Source: Trachythela sp. YZ-2020
Lineage: Eukaryota; Cnidaria; Anthozoa; Malacalcyonacea; Clavulariidae
Reading direction: 5' to 3'
NCBI GenBank assembly: GCA_016169945.1
Contig: JADLSH010000199.1
Coordinates: forward strand, 744,001-808,000
Length of the DNA stretch: 64,000 bases
A program made the translations under genes and the position numbers. The notes beneath the pieces are model-generated. The model was not told the DNA's origin. It saw only the letters and a program-made list of their open reading frames with translations, and searched no databases. Position 1 is the first letter of the stretch. Every line of letters starts with the position of its first letter. Shown piece after piece: positions 43,001 to 48,475 of the stretch.

Positions 43001-44215
43001 GGTCTAATTCAATCGAATTCGAAGATCAACAACAACATCTTGAACAGCAGGTCAGAGACCTCTTGATGAAAGACGGTGAGTGGTGCTTAGTTTGGTCTGA
43101 TTCATTAAAAGTTTACCAATGAAGAATGATCCTTTTTGGACCTCCAGTAAAGAACTGTTAAGAACTGATAGAGCTATCTAGTATAAATAAAGTTAGTTTA
43201 GGTTCCCTCCTGCAGTAACACTTGACCAATAAAAGATTGCCCATATTGGACCTCTAGGGAGAACAGTTTAGAACTGATAGAGCTATCCAGTATAAGTAAA
43301 GTTAGTTTAAAGTTTTTTCTATAAATTTCAGTGAGCACAGAGGATGATCAAATCAAAATCGAGCAACTGACGCGGGAACTTGTGGATATCGTAGAACAAA
43401 GAAATAAATTGGTGGAGCTTTTAGACCATGACAGAAAGCGGTATTTATTTATCTTGTGTTAGTCAAATAGACCTAATCAGCTAAAGTGTTTTTATACCTG
43501 TTGCCACCGAATTCACTCTCATAATATATAATGCTTGGTAACCTTTGTTCCATTCTATGCTGACATCACCAGAACAGTGGTAACTAGGCATCTGAAAATT
43601 TGATTTGTAAGTCCATTCCTTTCATATTCTTTTCCTGTGGTATTTTACTGTACTTCGTATTATTTTACTACCTTACATTCTGCTATGTTTTCTTTCTCAT
43701 TCATTCATTCTATTCTATCCTTATCAATTCTATTCTATCCTTATCAATTCTATACTATCCTTATCAATTCTATTCTATCCTTATCAATTCTATTCTATCC
43801 TTATCAATTCTATTCTATCCTTATCAATTCTATTCTATCCTTATCAATTCTATTCTATTCTATCCTTATCAATTCTATTCTATCCTTATCAATTCTATTC
43901 TATCCTTATCAATTCTATTCTATCCTTATCAATTCTATTCTATCCTTATCAATTCTATTCTATCCTCAGAGAGCAAGAAGAAGATGAACAATTTGAAATG
44001 ATGATGGCCTCCAAAGGTACGTAAATCTTGCATCAAGAAACGAATTATTCAGACCTGGAAAATAGTGGGATCTCAGGATCCTGAGGAACATTTGCCTTAG
44101 CAACAACATTGAGGAACATACACACATAGTTTATGGAAGAATTGTGTTCAGGCATTTGTTTTGAAACTAGTTAAACTGGGCATTTTTGTTTTTAGGATTC
44201 GTTCTTCCTTTATAA
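11517..44215 (+). CDS. MICAL: MICAL: flavoprotein monooxygenase with CH, LIM and bMERB domains, 23 exons
   Basis: Exons: 11517-12009, 21244-21345, 21713-22071, 22497-22754, 23269-23620, 24126-24264, 24563-24611, 24813-24954, 25453-25565, 26715-27185, 28132-28323, 29062-29332, 29751-30000, 30340-30719, 31217-31498, 31813-32130, 32771-32898, 33689-33890, 34249-34345, 43002-43075, 43332-43440, 43970-44016, 44196-44215. All phases match, giving about 1615 residues. Order: FAD monooxygenase (about 1-490), CH (520-632), hydrophobic segment (772-800), LIM (904-961), proline-rich and charged linker, bMERB coiled coil (about 1425-1605). Known role: oxidation of actin methionines to disassemble filaments, released from autoinhibition by Rab8/10-type GTPases binding the C-terminus. 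Vertebrates have three paralogues and Drosophila one. The 8.7-kb intron 19 hosts two nested genes. The small last exon is the weakest part. Confidence 0.93.
12450..12664. mobile_element. GGTTTCA-family palindromic MITE
   Basis: Left arm GCAGATGATGGTCAACTTCA and right arm GGTTGACCACCATCTGCTGC, ending TTAGTGAAACCC. The centre carries GACACTTAGAGGAGCAAGAAA and TTTTTTCACTCTGATAACTA. Family members: 10086-10206 (partial), 20860-20955 (partial), 23036-23245, 25662-25892, 26008-26640 (composite), 30018-30232, 45605-45775, 50330-50850, 62540-62790 and 62840-63050. Confidence 0.8.
14373..14654. mobile_element. hAT-like MITE inserted in the BEL integrase
   Basis: Inverted ends CAGGGGCGTAGGA and TCCTACGCCACTG, with a perfect 8-bp target duplication GTTGACTT (14365-14372, 14655-14662). 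282 bp, GC-rich. The retroelement reading frame is continuous on either side of it, so it arrived after the retroelement. Confidence 0.92.
14644..16479 (-). pseudogene. BEL/Pao RNase H and integrase regions
   Basis: Reading down the minus strand: [14 protein letters not shown] (post-RT motif), [20 protein letters not shown] (RNase H start), [14 protein letters not shown], then the integrase HHCC finger ([11 protein letters not shown] through NCNICKLYS) and [38 protein letters not shown]. Frames shift near 15800-16060. Confidence 0.9.
16690..17160 (+). mobile_element. Insertion with LINE-like 3' tail inside the BEL reverse transcriptase
   Basis: The retroelement frame breaks at 17160 and resumes at 16690. 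On the plus strand the insert ends ATAAATAAATCTCACTTCC, and it shares ACTGTAATTGGTGTTAAGCT with a similar tail near 61325-61355 (CAGTAATTGGCGTAAGCT). It is flanked by GACTGCAT / GTCTGCAT, an 8-bp direct repeat with one mismatch. Class uncertain. Confidence 0.6.
17113..18119 (-). pseudogene. BEL/Pao reverse transcriptase region, catalytic Asp lost
   Basis: Segments include [14 protein letters not shown] (spacer before RT), [32 protein letters not shown] and [11 protein letters not shown]. The catalytic box reads TYVDTIMQ, where the family has YVDD. Coding is shifted between frames near 17440-17670 and cut off near 17160 by an insertion that ends in a LINE-like tail. Confidence 0.88.
18164..18562 (-). 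pseudogene. BEL/Pao gag zinc knuckle and aspartic protease
   Basis: Cysteine/histidine knuckle [20 protein letters not shown], then the aspartic protease motif [13 protein letters not shown]. Both are typical of the gag-pol junction in BEL/Pao elements. The active-site Asp-Thr-Gly is intact, but the polyprotein around it is not. Confidence 0.88.
18600..19415. mobile_element. hAT-like MITE inserted in the BEL gag region
   Basis: Inverted ends CAGTGGCGTGCTGG and CCAGCACGCCACTG, flanked by the perfect 8-bp duplication CTGCGAAG (18592-18599, 19416-19423). The 816-bp interior carries no transposase. Confidence 0.92.
20605..20803. mobile_element. 5'-truncated hAT-like MITE fused to gag
   Basis: Similar to the element at 14373-14654 (shared TTTCAGAGTCTT, GGGGCCGAAAG and GGGCCGCGGC blocks, and the end TTCCTACGCCCCTG), but its left third is missing and BEL gag begins directly. 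The apparent gag start codon at 20637 therefore lies in MITE sequence. Confidence 0.7.
21360..21640. repeat. ACAAACAG-type simple repeat with an inverted half
   Basis: MICAL intron 2. Variants of CAAACAGACA run to about 21570, then the complementary TGTCTGTTTGTTTG form takes over, making a loose hairpin. The tetrapeptide-like frames here are not genes. Confidence 0.8.
23036..23245. mobile_element. GGTTTCA-family MITE in MICAL intron 4
   Basis: GGTTTTAGTAACTGTTACAG, then CAGATGGTGGTCAACTTCAG at the left, and TGACCACCATCTGCTGCATG at the right, about 25 bases before the polypyrimidine tract of exon 5. Confidence 0.8.
23853..24095 (+). repeat. ~114-bp tandem repeat, two units (MICAL intron 5)
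   Basis: Two plus-oriented units: TTTCCTCCTGTAGTAACACT, GAACAGTTTAGAACTGATAG, and the TATAAATAAA tail. Confidence 0.9.
24126..24954 (+). CDS. MICAL: MICAL exons 6-8: calponin-homology domain
   Basis: Three short exons (24126-24264, 24563-24611, 24813-24954) encode [50 protein letters not shown] and [16 protein letters not shown], the type-2 CH fold found after the monooxygenase in all MICALs. Splice phases 2/1 and 0/0 fit. Confidence 0.95.
24990..25390 (+). repeat. SINE head plus ~114-bp repeat units (MICAL intron 8)
   Basis: A tRNA-like head (GTTAGTGCATACATGTGCCT, CTCTGTGATCGAGGTTTGAT) at about 25010-25085 passes directly into about two and a half plus-oriented units. Nearly the whole intron is repeat. 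Confidence 0.85.
25662..25892. mobile_element. GGTTTCA-family MITE in MICAL intron 9
   Basis: Begins GGTTTCAGTAAGCGTTACGA and ends CACGATAGTGCTTAATGAAA. Full-length copy with a small internal duplication of CTACTACATAT. Confidence 0.85.
26089..26438. repeat. Large palindrome built from a GTAAAACGCGGACTGG repeat
   Basis: The left half has several copies of GGTAAAACGCGGACTGGACT plus GGACT runs; the right half is the reverse complement. Outer ends GGCATATGG and CCATATGCC are flanked by ACTAAATTG on both sides (9-bp direct repeat). It sits within a GGTTTCA-type MITE in MICAL intron 9. Confidence 0.85.
26715..27185 (+). CDS. MICAL: MICAL exon 10: basic linker with a membrane-helix-like stretch
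   Basis: Open through 157 codons between a TATTTAG acceptor and a GTTAGG donor. The first two thirds is Arg-rich ([16 protein letters not shown]). Then 27021-27107 encodes about 29 hydrophobic residues beginning [15 protein letters not shown] and ending VVFVFV, flanked by KDKRKHK. A transmembrane segment is not a known feature of MICALs. Alternatively, part of this is an unspliced small intron: CGTCAAG at about 27103-27109 follows a pyrimidine-rich tract and could be an acceptor, but no good donor precedes it. Confidence 0.7.
27210..28078 (+). repeat. SINE head, ~114-bp units and nested palindrome (MICAL intron 10)
   Basis: A SINE head (CTTTCACCTCTGTGATCAGG) near 27220, then plus-oriented units to 27630, an insertion of palindromic DNA (about 27640-27935) and a last unit to 28075. 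Confidence 0.85.
27640..27935. mobile_element. Nested palindromic elements inside the tandem repeat
   Basis: Two hairpins: one with arms GTACAATTAGGGATTAATAG and its complement (27655-27785), and an outer one with TTATTATTAGCATGACAAAA and TTTTGTCATGCTAATAATAA (27807-27935). No coding content. Confidence 0.75.
28365..29040. repeat. ~114-bp repeat array (MICAL intron 11)
   Basis: One inverted unit (28370-28490), then about five plus-oriented units. Virtually the whole intron between exons 11 and 12 is repeat. Confidence 0.9.
29062..29332 (+). CDS. MICAL: MICAL exon 12: LIM domain
   Basis: One exon encodes a complete LIM module: CYFC (Cys904, Cys907), His925, Cys928, CEHC (Cys931, Cys934), then Cys958 and His961 (CKQH). 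The spacing C-x2-C-x17-H-x2-C-x2-C-x2-C is canonical. It is followed by [12 protein letters not shown]. Protein-interaction module of the MICAL family. Confidence 0.95.
29450..29730 (+). repeat. ~114-bp repeat, two and a half units (MICAL intron 12)
   Basis: Plus-oriented units ending within 20 bases of the exon 13 acceptor. Confidence 0.9.
30018..30232. mobile_element. GGTTTCA-family MITE in MICAL intron 13
   Basis: Begins GGTTTCAGTAAGTGTCACGG 18 bases after the exon 13 donor and ends GAAAATGCTTAGTGAAA. Full length. Confidence 0.85.
30340..32130 (+). CDS. MICAL: MICAL exons 14-16: low-complexity linker with SH3-ligand and basic coil
   Basis: Exon 14 (30340-30719) carries [15 protein letters not shown], a likely SH3 ligand of the kind found in MICAL linkers. 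Exon 15 (31217-31498) has no recognised motif. Exon 16 (31813-32130) contains [20 protein letters not shown] and then a Lys/Glu-rich helix (about 32000-32090). Introns 15 and 16 consist almost wholly of the ~114-bp repeat. Confidence 0.85.
31520..31765 (+). repeat. ~114-bp repeat, two units (MICAL intron 15)
   Basis: Fills most of the 314-bp intron between exons 15 and 16. Confidence 0.88.
32145..32745 (+). repeat. ~114-bp repeat, about five units (MICAL intron 16)
   Basis: The period measured here between successive GTTAGTTT starts at 32407, 32521 and 32635 is 114 bases. The array occupies the intron from about 15 bases after the exon 16 donor to about 25 bases before the exon 17 acceptor. 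Confidence 0.92.
32771..44016 (+). CDS. MICAL: MICAL exons 17-22: C-terminal bMERB (Rab-binding) domain
   Basis: Exons 32771-32898, 33689-33890, 34249-34345, 43002-43075, 43332-43440 and 43970-44016 encode an acidic lead-in ([19 protein letters not shown]), then [40 protein letters not shown], an [15 protein letters not shown] helix and [13 protein letters not shown]. These match the three-helix bMERB fold that binds Rab8/10/13/35. The 8.7-kb intron 19 splits it. Confidence 0.93.
33003..33246. mobile_element. MITE with CGAGGGGTGTATCACTCC ends
   Basis: Inverted ends CGAGGGGTGTATCACTCC and GGAGTGATACACCCCTCG, with a perfect 8-bp duplication GGTCGTAT (32995-33002, 33247-33254). The interior is rich in GGGATTT. 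Confidence 0.92.
33336..33645. mobile_element. MITE with CAGAGGTGGAAAAAGTAT-type ends
   Basis: Inverted ends CAAAGGTGGAAAAAGTAT and ATACTTTTTCCACCTCTG, with an 8-bp duplication GAAAGATG (33328-33335, 33646-33653). A second copy of the same element is at 61797-62135. Confidence 0.92.
33910..34215. repeat. CAT/CAC microsatellite (MICAL intron 18)
   Basis: Interrupted (CAT)n and (CAC)n trinucleotides, the commonest simple repeat of this window. Frames through it give poly-His, poly-Met or poly-Asp and are not genes. Confidence 0.95.
35448..35580 (-). pseudogene. C2H2 zinc-finger fragment in the foldback loop
   Basis: The minus strand reads [20 protein letters not shown] then VH, giving C-x4-C-x12-H-x4-H, followed by [19 protein letters not shown] and a stop. 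A stop also separates it from an upstream Met, so it is a remnant. Similar lone fingers are found near mobile-element genes of cnidarians, but the source is not identified. Confidence 0.5.
36194..36661. mobile_element. hAT-like MITE inserted in the foldback right arm
   Basis: Inverted ends TAGGCTTGGGTAAATTATGC and GCATAATTTACCCAAGCCTA, flanked by a perfect 8-bp duplication GTACACAC (36186-36193, 36662-36669). The interior repeats CGAGCATAAT. Confidence 0.92.
37685..38254 (+). CDS. Nested intronless Shisa-like single-pass membrane protein A
   Basis: 189 residues in one exon, inside MICAL intron 19 and on the same strand. A signal peptide (about 1-21) is followed by a short ectodomain with the pattern C-x5-C-x5-CC-x4-C-x3-C, starting [11 protein letters not shown] transmembrane helix follows (about 53-77, [20 protein letters not shown]), then CYCRRRRR. 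The tail has five QQGYNPP-type repeats (about 119-155) and ends [11 protein letters not shown], a PPxY motif for WW-domain ligases. Six-cysteine ectodomain, one helix and a PY tail match the Shisa-like (STMC6) adaptor superfamily and resemble WBP1/VOPP1. A poly(A) signal candidate AATAAA is at 38879-38884. Its paralogue is 2.7 kb downstream. The function is unknown. Confidence 0.85.
   Translation: MLSWRFCFVLVVVFYSKAVFSCYLDSDCPSYQTCCDDNFCQSHCSSDDGINTPILIVIIIFAVVFKIVFWVAICYCRRRRRYGGITFTRFNNAPSTVVVNSSTTQMNATNPQVYTPQQQGYNPPQQGYNPPQQRGYNPPQQQDYNPPQQGYTTPGPGYSFPQNTAEPQGDLLVNLANTPPPPYSDSPQS
38255..40977. other. Spacer between the two nested genes
   Basis: Probable 3' untranslated region of gene A to about 38890. 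Then AT-rich DNA, a piece of the GTCCAGTGTTGGTAGTATTC repeat (about 39065-39120) and a SINE (39930-40265). The last 300 bases would hold the promoter of gene B; nothing certain can be marked. Confidence 0.5.
39930..40265 (+). mobile_element. tRNA-derived SINE
   Basis: RNA polymerase III-like boxes: GTTAGAGCAAGCGTCTTTCA (A-box region) and GGGTTCGATTCTTTC (B box). Then AAGACTGGTCGGTCGACGCT, CCGAAAGTCGTGG, TATTCCGGTCTCCTCCCACA and AGCTCAGCTCTCAGCTGCAA. Related copies lie at 50447-50770, 52698-52830 and 56560-56660. Confidence 0.82.
40978..41535 (+). CDS. Nested intronless Shisa-like single-pass membrane protein B
   Basis: 185 residues, one exon, same strand as MICAL and gene A. The N-terminal hydrophobic stretch ([18 protein letters not shown]) is a likely signal peptide. 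The ectodomain [20 protein letters not shown] plus KASC repeats the gene A pattern C-x5-C-x5-CC-x5-C-x3-C. The helix (about 62-85) shares NTG(V/I)II and FW(I/V) with gene A and is followed by a Cys-rich turn (CCLCWC). Unlike A, the tail is acidic (Asn/Asp-rich, about 105-140) and ends in a basic stretch ([15 protein letters not shown]) without a PY motif. Poly(A) signals AATAAA are at 41575-41580 and 41616-41621. A and B are clear but old tandem paralogues. Confidence 0.85.
   Translation: MGFWSCSKERFNLVLFLAVGIGLLQRIIACDDSYQCRFGQQCCEDTNTCKASCLKKHETNTGVIIGIVVAVALGNALFWITFCCLCWCKGSRKASFRYRSFGSENEDNREANNNDDVIDNNDDDVGDDHINDDNETTKVLDINDQSDSLREEISLSIIKIKRPIMKSKKGRHKLGEGSKENASNV
41725..41850. repeat. 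GGT/GAT microsatellite
   Basis: Interrupted GGTGATGAT/GGTAGT trinucleotides downstream of nested gene B. Confidence 0.95.
41851..43001. other. Last part of MICAL intron 19 with two palindromic MITEs
   Basis: Element 1 (about 42243-42562) has inverted ends CCCTGGTCAAACGAGG and CACGTTTGACCAGG and an internal ~66-bp duplication around CATGAGAGTTGATGAAACTC. Element 2 (about 42822-42962) is an almost perfect 140-bp palindrome (CCAACTCGCAAACTCGCTGC and complement) ending 39 bases before exon 20. Confidence 0.75.
43130..43312 (+). repeat. ~114-bp repeat (MICAL intron 20)
   Basis: One and a half plus-oriented units between exons 20 and 21. Confidence 0.88.
43715..43968. repeat. 19/20-bp minisatellite TTATCAATTCTATTCTATCC
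   Basis: About thirteen copies of TATCCTTATCAATTCTATTC head to tail, ending in TATCCTCAG, which is the splice acceptor of MICAL exon 22. The array therefore supplies the polypyrimidine tract. Confidence 0.95.
44196..44215 (+). CDS. MICAL: MICAL exon 23: putative terminal exon
   Basis: After exon 22 (ends SK plus G, phase 1), a TTTTTGTTTTTAG acceptor at 44182-44195 is followed by six codons ending TAA, giving SKGFVLPL at the C-terminus. The position just after the bMERB end fits the family length. The exon is tiny, so another site is possible. Confidence 0.5.
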
Positions 44216-45387
44216 TCATGCGACTGTGACAAGGTGGAATTCTTAATGTGGATCATCATGAAAGAATTGTATCCTCCTAGGATTAGAACGTGATTAACAC
44301 ATGATGATCATTTGATGTTCACATGATGTTCACATGATGTTCACATGATGTTCACATGATGATCATTTGATGTTCACATGATACTCATATGATGTTCACA
44401 TGACAAACATGTGATGGATATGTGATCGATTACATCATGATCACAAAAGGTATTTGATGTATAAATGACATTCAGACTGTGTCTATATGACATGTGATGT
44501 CCAGGTATAGACCATGTGATGGTCATGTGACCTTAATAGACAAATTGATAGGTAGGTACAATTGATATTGAGAAGAATTTATTAGAATATTTTTAAATTA
44601 GAATGCAACAAAATTGTTGGACATTGTTATGTTAAGAGAAGGAAGAGAAGGTCCTTTACAAACTGAACTTCCAAAACCAAAATCAAACGCTAAATTGTAA
44701 AAATAGATGACTTGTCTAGACTAGGAATTACGATTTTAGTCAAAATTAGAGAGAGATTATTAAAATAATAGAGATAATTAGAACAACATTTTGTACATTA
44801 GAGATTCATCAACCACGTGAATCTGGTAACAATGTAAAAAATTGTCACAACTGTTCGTTTTGAAACAAATTCTGAACACTTCTAAACCACATGAGAAAGT
44901 TTGATCAAGGTTGTCTAGAATGACAGTTGCTTGCCTACATCCTTTCCTGCGTGTTCAATATTGAGATTTAACATGGAACAAATCTAAAATGTAAAAAGTA
45001 ATTTAGAAAATTTAATGATGGTGTTTTAAGGGGAGGACAGTGTCCGACACTTCGCAAAATATTGGGGGAGCAAATTTAGTTCAGCATGGGTTTCAGATAC
45101 GGTTAAGTGTGCTGCCCCTTACCTCTAAGTTAAGCATGCTACTGTAGGTTGAGGGGATTTACTTAGGTTGAGTAACTTTCCTGTACTTGAAAACTCGTGT
45201 AAGTAGAGTTTGGTTGGCTCTCTTCTGTCCTCCCTCACCAAAAACTAACCCTTAGGCCTTAGTTGTCGAGCGTGTGTATCATGAGCTTCTGGCTCGGGTG
45301 AATTGGGCAACCACATCCTGTGTTATTGAAAGGGGTAAGAAAACGTGGGATATGACAGAGTTGAAGACTTTTCTCATATCCAATATA
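44216..45387. other. Spacer between convergent MICAL and LTO1
   Basis: Contains an ACATGATGTTC tandem array (about 44295-44420), then AT-rich sequence. No exon found, though an extra 3' exon of LTO1 could be here. Confidence 0.5.
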
Positions 45388-48072
45388 TTATACCTGCTTG
45401 AATTTCGCTCTTATGCGTTCTAATTCACGTATTAAATCTCTCGCTGTGTCACTCCAATCTTGATCAAGTAGTTTAGAAAGAGCTTCTAACTTTACTTTGA
45501 CTTTGTTCAGTTCATTTTCCTTGCAACAAACTGGCCAAGTTTGCACAAATCCTTTGTAAAATCCAATCTATATTATAGACAGGTTTGTGTAGCCAGGTTA
45601 TAGGTGGGTTTCACTAAGCACTATCGTGCAGCAGATGGTGGTCAACCTGCAGTTATCAGAGTGGGAAAATGATGTTAATTATTTTCATTATATGTCGTAG
45701 TCTTGTATTTGGAGACAAATAAATAGAATTGAGAGATGTAGTTTAATTTCTGACATTGACCACCATCTAAAATCTGTTACTCAATACAATCTTCATACCT
45801 CATTCCCAACTTGTTTTCCTTGCGACAAACCAGTTTCATAACCTTGTCTCCAACCTTTCACTTTGCCTTCATTGAACCCGTCGTTATAACCTTGCTTTTG
45901 ACAACTGGAAATTTTAACCATATAAAAGAGGTTTACATATGGTGGTGATGATTAGGGGTGCACCGGATAGTACTTTTTACTATCCGGCTGGATATGCCGG
46001 ATAGTTTAAAAATATCCAGCCGGATATCCGAAAATTTTGATTATTTTCTTATTCAAGACTCAGGCCTCCTTTTCATGTTGAATGTTCTGCCTCCTTCCGT
46101 TTCTCTCTTGTACCTAGGTACCTAGGACAGACCAAGTTTACATTACAATGTCTAGTCGATCTTGAATGAGTATCAGCGTTAGTAAGGAACGCTGATACTC
46201 ATTCAAGATCGACTAGACATTGTAATGTAAACTTGGTCTGTCCTAGGTACAAGAGAGAAACGGAAGGAGGCAGAACATTTCAGGTTTTAGGGACAAAATT
46301 ATGGAATACGATACCAGTAGACATTAGGAAGAAGGAATCGTATAACTCGTTTTATAGAGCAATCCGGACTCATTATTATAACAAATAGAGACTTTTTATC
46401 TGCATGGTTTGCATATCTTGTTTATGCACCTATAATATTTATCTATTTATATTGTAAATTTTGTATATAGCTTTATTGCATGTAAAATTCTTATAATACT
46501 CTATATATTTGAGGGCCACGCGTTTATCAGTGTAAACTGTTCAGTGTAACCCTCTTGAAATAAAGTTGATTATTATTATTATGATTATTAATAAGGGTGT
46601 GCCTCAATGCAGGCAATGATGCCCAAATGATGCCCAATGATGAACAATGCACTACTTCATGTTAAGACTATATAGAGGTTCATATATAATATGCTGTTTG
46701 TCATGAAGTATTGAAGTATCAATATAGTGACCGCTGGCCAACATTTTTGGCTTTGCTACACGTGCAAAAATTATGAGCCTGCTGTAAAACAGGATTGAAC
46801 AATGTTGTGCTGCCCACATTGTTCATAGTTGTCAACAATATTGAACAACATTGTTGAGCCTGAATCAGGTGTAACAATGCTGATCAATATTGTTGACAAC
46901 TATGAACAATGTGGGCAGCACAACATTGTTCAATCCTGTTTTCATCAACGTTGCAACAAGTTGATGATTTTTGGCCGTGTATAATAGAAATACTGGAACA
47001 GTAAACCAATTCATATAATATTGTTCTTTTGTTTGTTGTATTGATGTCCAACTGTTTTCTTTTCATAGCATATTTATTGATATTTTTTCCGTTTTTAAGT
47101 TGAAACAAAATTAGTACGCCTTGAAAAAAATATCCGGTATCCGGGCCGGATATTAAAAATATCCGGCCGGATACCGGATAGTCGGATTATCTCATCCGGC
47201 CGGATATGATATCCGGTGCACCCCTAGTGATGATGGTGATGATGATGGTGGTGATGATAATGGTGGTGATTATGGTGGTGATGATCATCATAATTTCCTA
47301 TTGCGAACTAAGTCCCCTTGAGGCGCTTCTGATTTGATTTGTTCAGGAAAACATGATCAATCAGTTGCGTAAAAATTTTTTTGTCCATCATTGTCTTTCT
47401 CAGTTGATTTTCATTGACGCCTATTACCAATGACAACTTCCTCCAATGACCATATGGTGCATTCGCAGTACAGAACAGAAACTGTTTTTGGAGACGATCG
47501 TTTTCAAGACGTATTACGTGAGCTAAGTATTTCAGGTTGAAAAGATATGGGTGGTTATGCTGGTGATAATGGTGGTTATGATGGTAGTGGTGATGGTAAT
47601 TCTCAGCCAAATGTTTTAGGTTTACTTCTGGGCCTGACTGGAAAATCGGGAAATGGTTTTCTATGAGATCTCGGGGGTGCAAAAGCTATTGAATCCTGGG
47701 GCAGGTAGAGGTAATCCTGGGGCGGCCAGGGAAAATGTACCCATTTTAGAAGACATCCAGGGGCGCAAAAAGTTGTCCCCGAAAAAATTCTGCTGACTTC
47801 TAGGTAGTCCTGTTTCATCCCAGGTAAACCTAAGATGTTATCATTAGGGAGAAGATAGTATAACCACTTCAGTTTATATATAGAGTTCATTGAAAATTCA
47901 CTTTACACTCTATAATATATAAGAAAAAATAAAAAATATTTCTTTCTAGCCATTGATATTTAACCTAACTCACACAAACTATCATAATCTATTTGGATTA
48001 TAAAGTATATTTTGCTTACTTTTCCTCGAAGAAAACAACAGAATCAAATAAATCGTCGTGGTGAGAGCTCAT
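45388..48072 (-). CDS. LTO1: LTO1 (ORAOV1) homologue, deca-GX3 adaptor, three exons
   Basis: Exons 48072-48020, 45904-45799 and 45567-45388 join in phase to a 112-residue protein. The N-terminus HHDDLFDSVVFFEE resembles the start of human LTO1. Next comes an exact deca-GX3 run: ten glycines four apart from GYNDGFNEGKVKG through GNE to GFYKG, split by intron 2. The C-terminal helix ends in LIRELERIRAKFKQ, the LTO1 signature. Known role: with YAE1 it brings the ABC protein ABCE1/Rli1 to the cytosolic Fe-S assembly targeting complex, supporting ribosome function. Human LTO1 is 137 residues and continues after KFKQ. Here KFKQ is followed by GTATAA, a possible splice donor, so the stop at 45388 may be intron read-through and one short exon may be missing. 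Head-to-head with WASHC3. Confidence 0.88.
45605..45775. mobile_element. GGTTTCA-family MITE in LTO1 intron 2
   Basis: Begins GGGTTTCACTAAGCACTATC and runs through GCAGCAGATGGTGGTCAACC to GACCACCATC. Opposite orientation to most copies, and it fills most of the 231-bp intron. Confidence 0.85.
46040..46575 (+). mobile_element. CR1-like LINE 3' end with inverted 5' piece
   Basis: FQVLGTKLWNTIPVDIRKKE and a stop give the C-terminus of a LINE ORF2. The 3' end is CTTGAAATAAAGTTG followed by (ATT)n. Upstream, 46075-46175 is the reverse complement of 46180-46280, around a 7-base loop. Confidence 0.82.
46784..46945. repeat. Long hairpin of AACAATGTTG-type arms
   Basis: Arms containing GTGCTGCCCACATTGTTCAT and its complement, with a loop near 46855-46880. 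Confidence 0.85.
47227..48019. other. Rest of LTO1 intron 1
   Basis: A GAT/GGT microsatellite (47222-47290), then unremarkable AT-rich DNA with no supported exon. Confidence 0.5.
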
Positions 48073-48475
48073 ACTTTGTACATCATAGGATAATATTTGT
48101 TATTTGAGGGTTGCTTTATATACTAAACGGGTACATTATAGGGTACATTATAGAATAATAATGGATAATTTGGGATATCTTTGTACACAGTAAAACATTA
48201 GGATACAATTTAGAATAACAAAGTACATTATAGAGTAATATTGGATATATAGGTAATATATCGGTACATAATAGAACATTAGTTGACAATTTAGGGTAAC
48301 AGTGTACATTATAGAGTAATATTGGATATGTAGGTGATGATATGTACATAACAGAACATTAATTTTCGACTAAAATTAAAAACCAAGATGGCGGCCTGTT
48401 GTGCAAAAAGTCTATAGTCGACATTTCGTATTTAAATCGAATTTTTTGCAAAATTGTGCTTCTTTTTACCTCAAA
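48073..48475. promoter_or_regulatory. Bidirectional promoter region LTO1 / WASHC3
   Basis: Only 403 bases separate the two divergent start codons, so both promoters and leaders must share this stretch. It contains imperfect repeats of ACATTATAG(A/G)GTA (about 48130-48360) and AAGATGGCGG (48391-48400), which resembles a YY1-type site often near start sites. Inference only. Confidence 0.55.

Larger units (their letters stand above)
45953..47226. mobile_element. hAT-like element with nested LINE and hairpin, in LTO1 intron 1
   Basis: Inverted ends TAGGGGTGCACCGGAT and ATCCGGTGCACCCCTA, flanked by an 8-bp duplication GTGATGAT (45945-45952, 47227-47234; note the surrounding GAT microsatellite). 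Sub-terminal CCGGATA motifs repeat on both sides. The interior holds a LINE 3' fragment (46040-46575) and a hairpin (46784-46945). No transposase. Confidence 0.88.

Noticed and set aside
43715..43968. Regular 20-bp direct repeats resembling a CRISPR array
   Set aside because: There are no spacers between the repeats, which are head to tail, and the context is a eukaryotic intron. It is a minisatellite.
47603..47890. 95-codon minus frame in LTO1 intron 1
   Set aside because: No family resemblance. The LTO1 exons join in phase without it.
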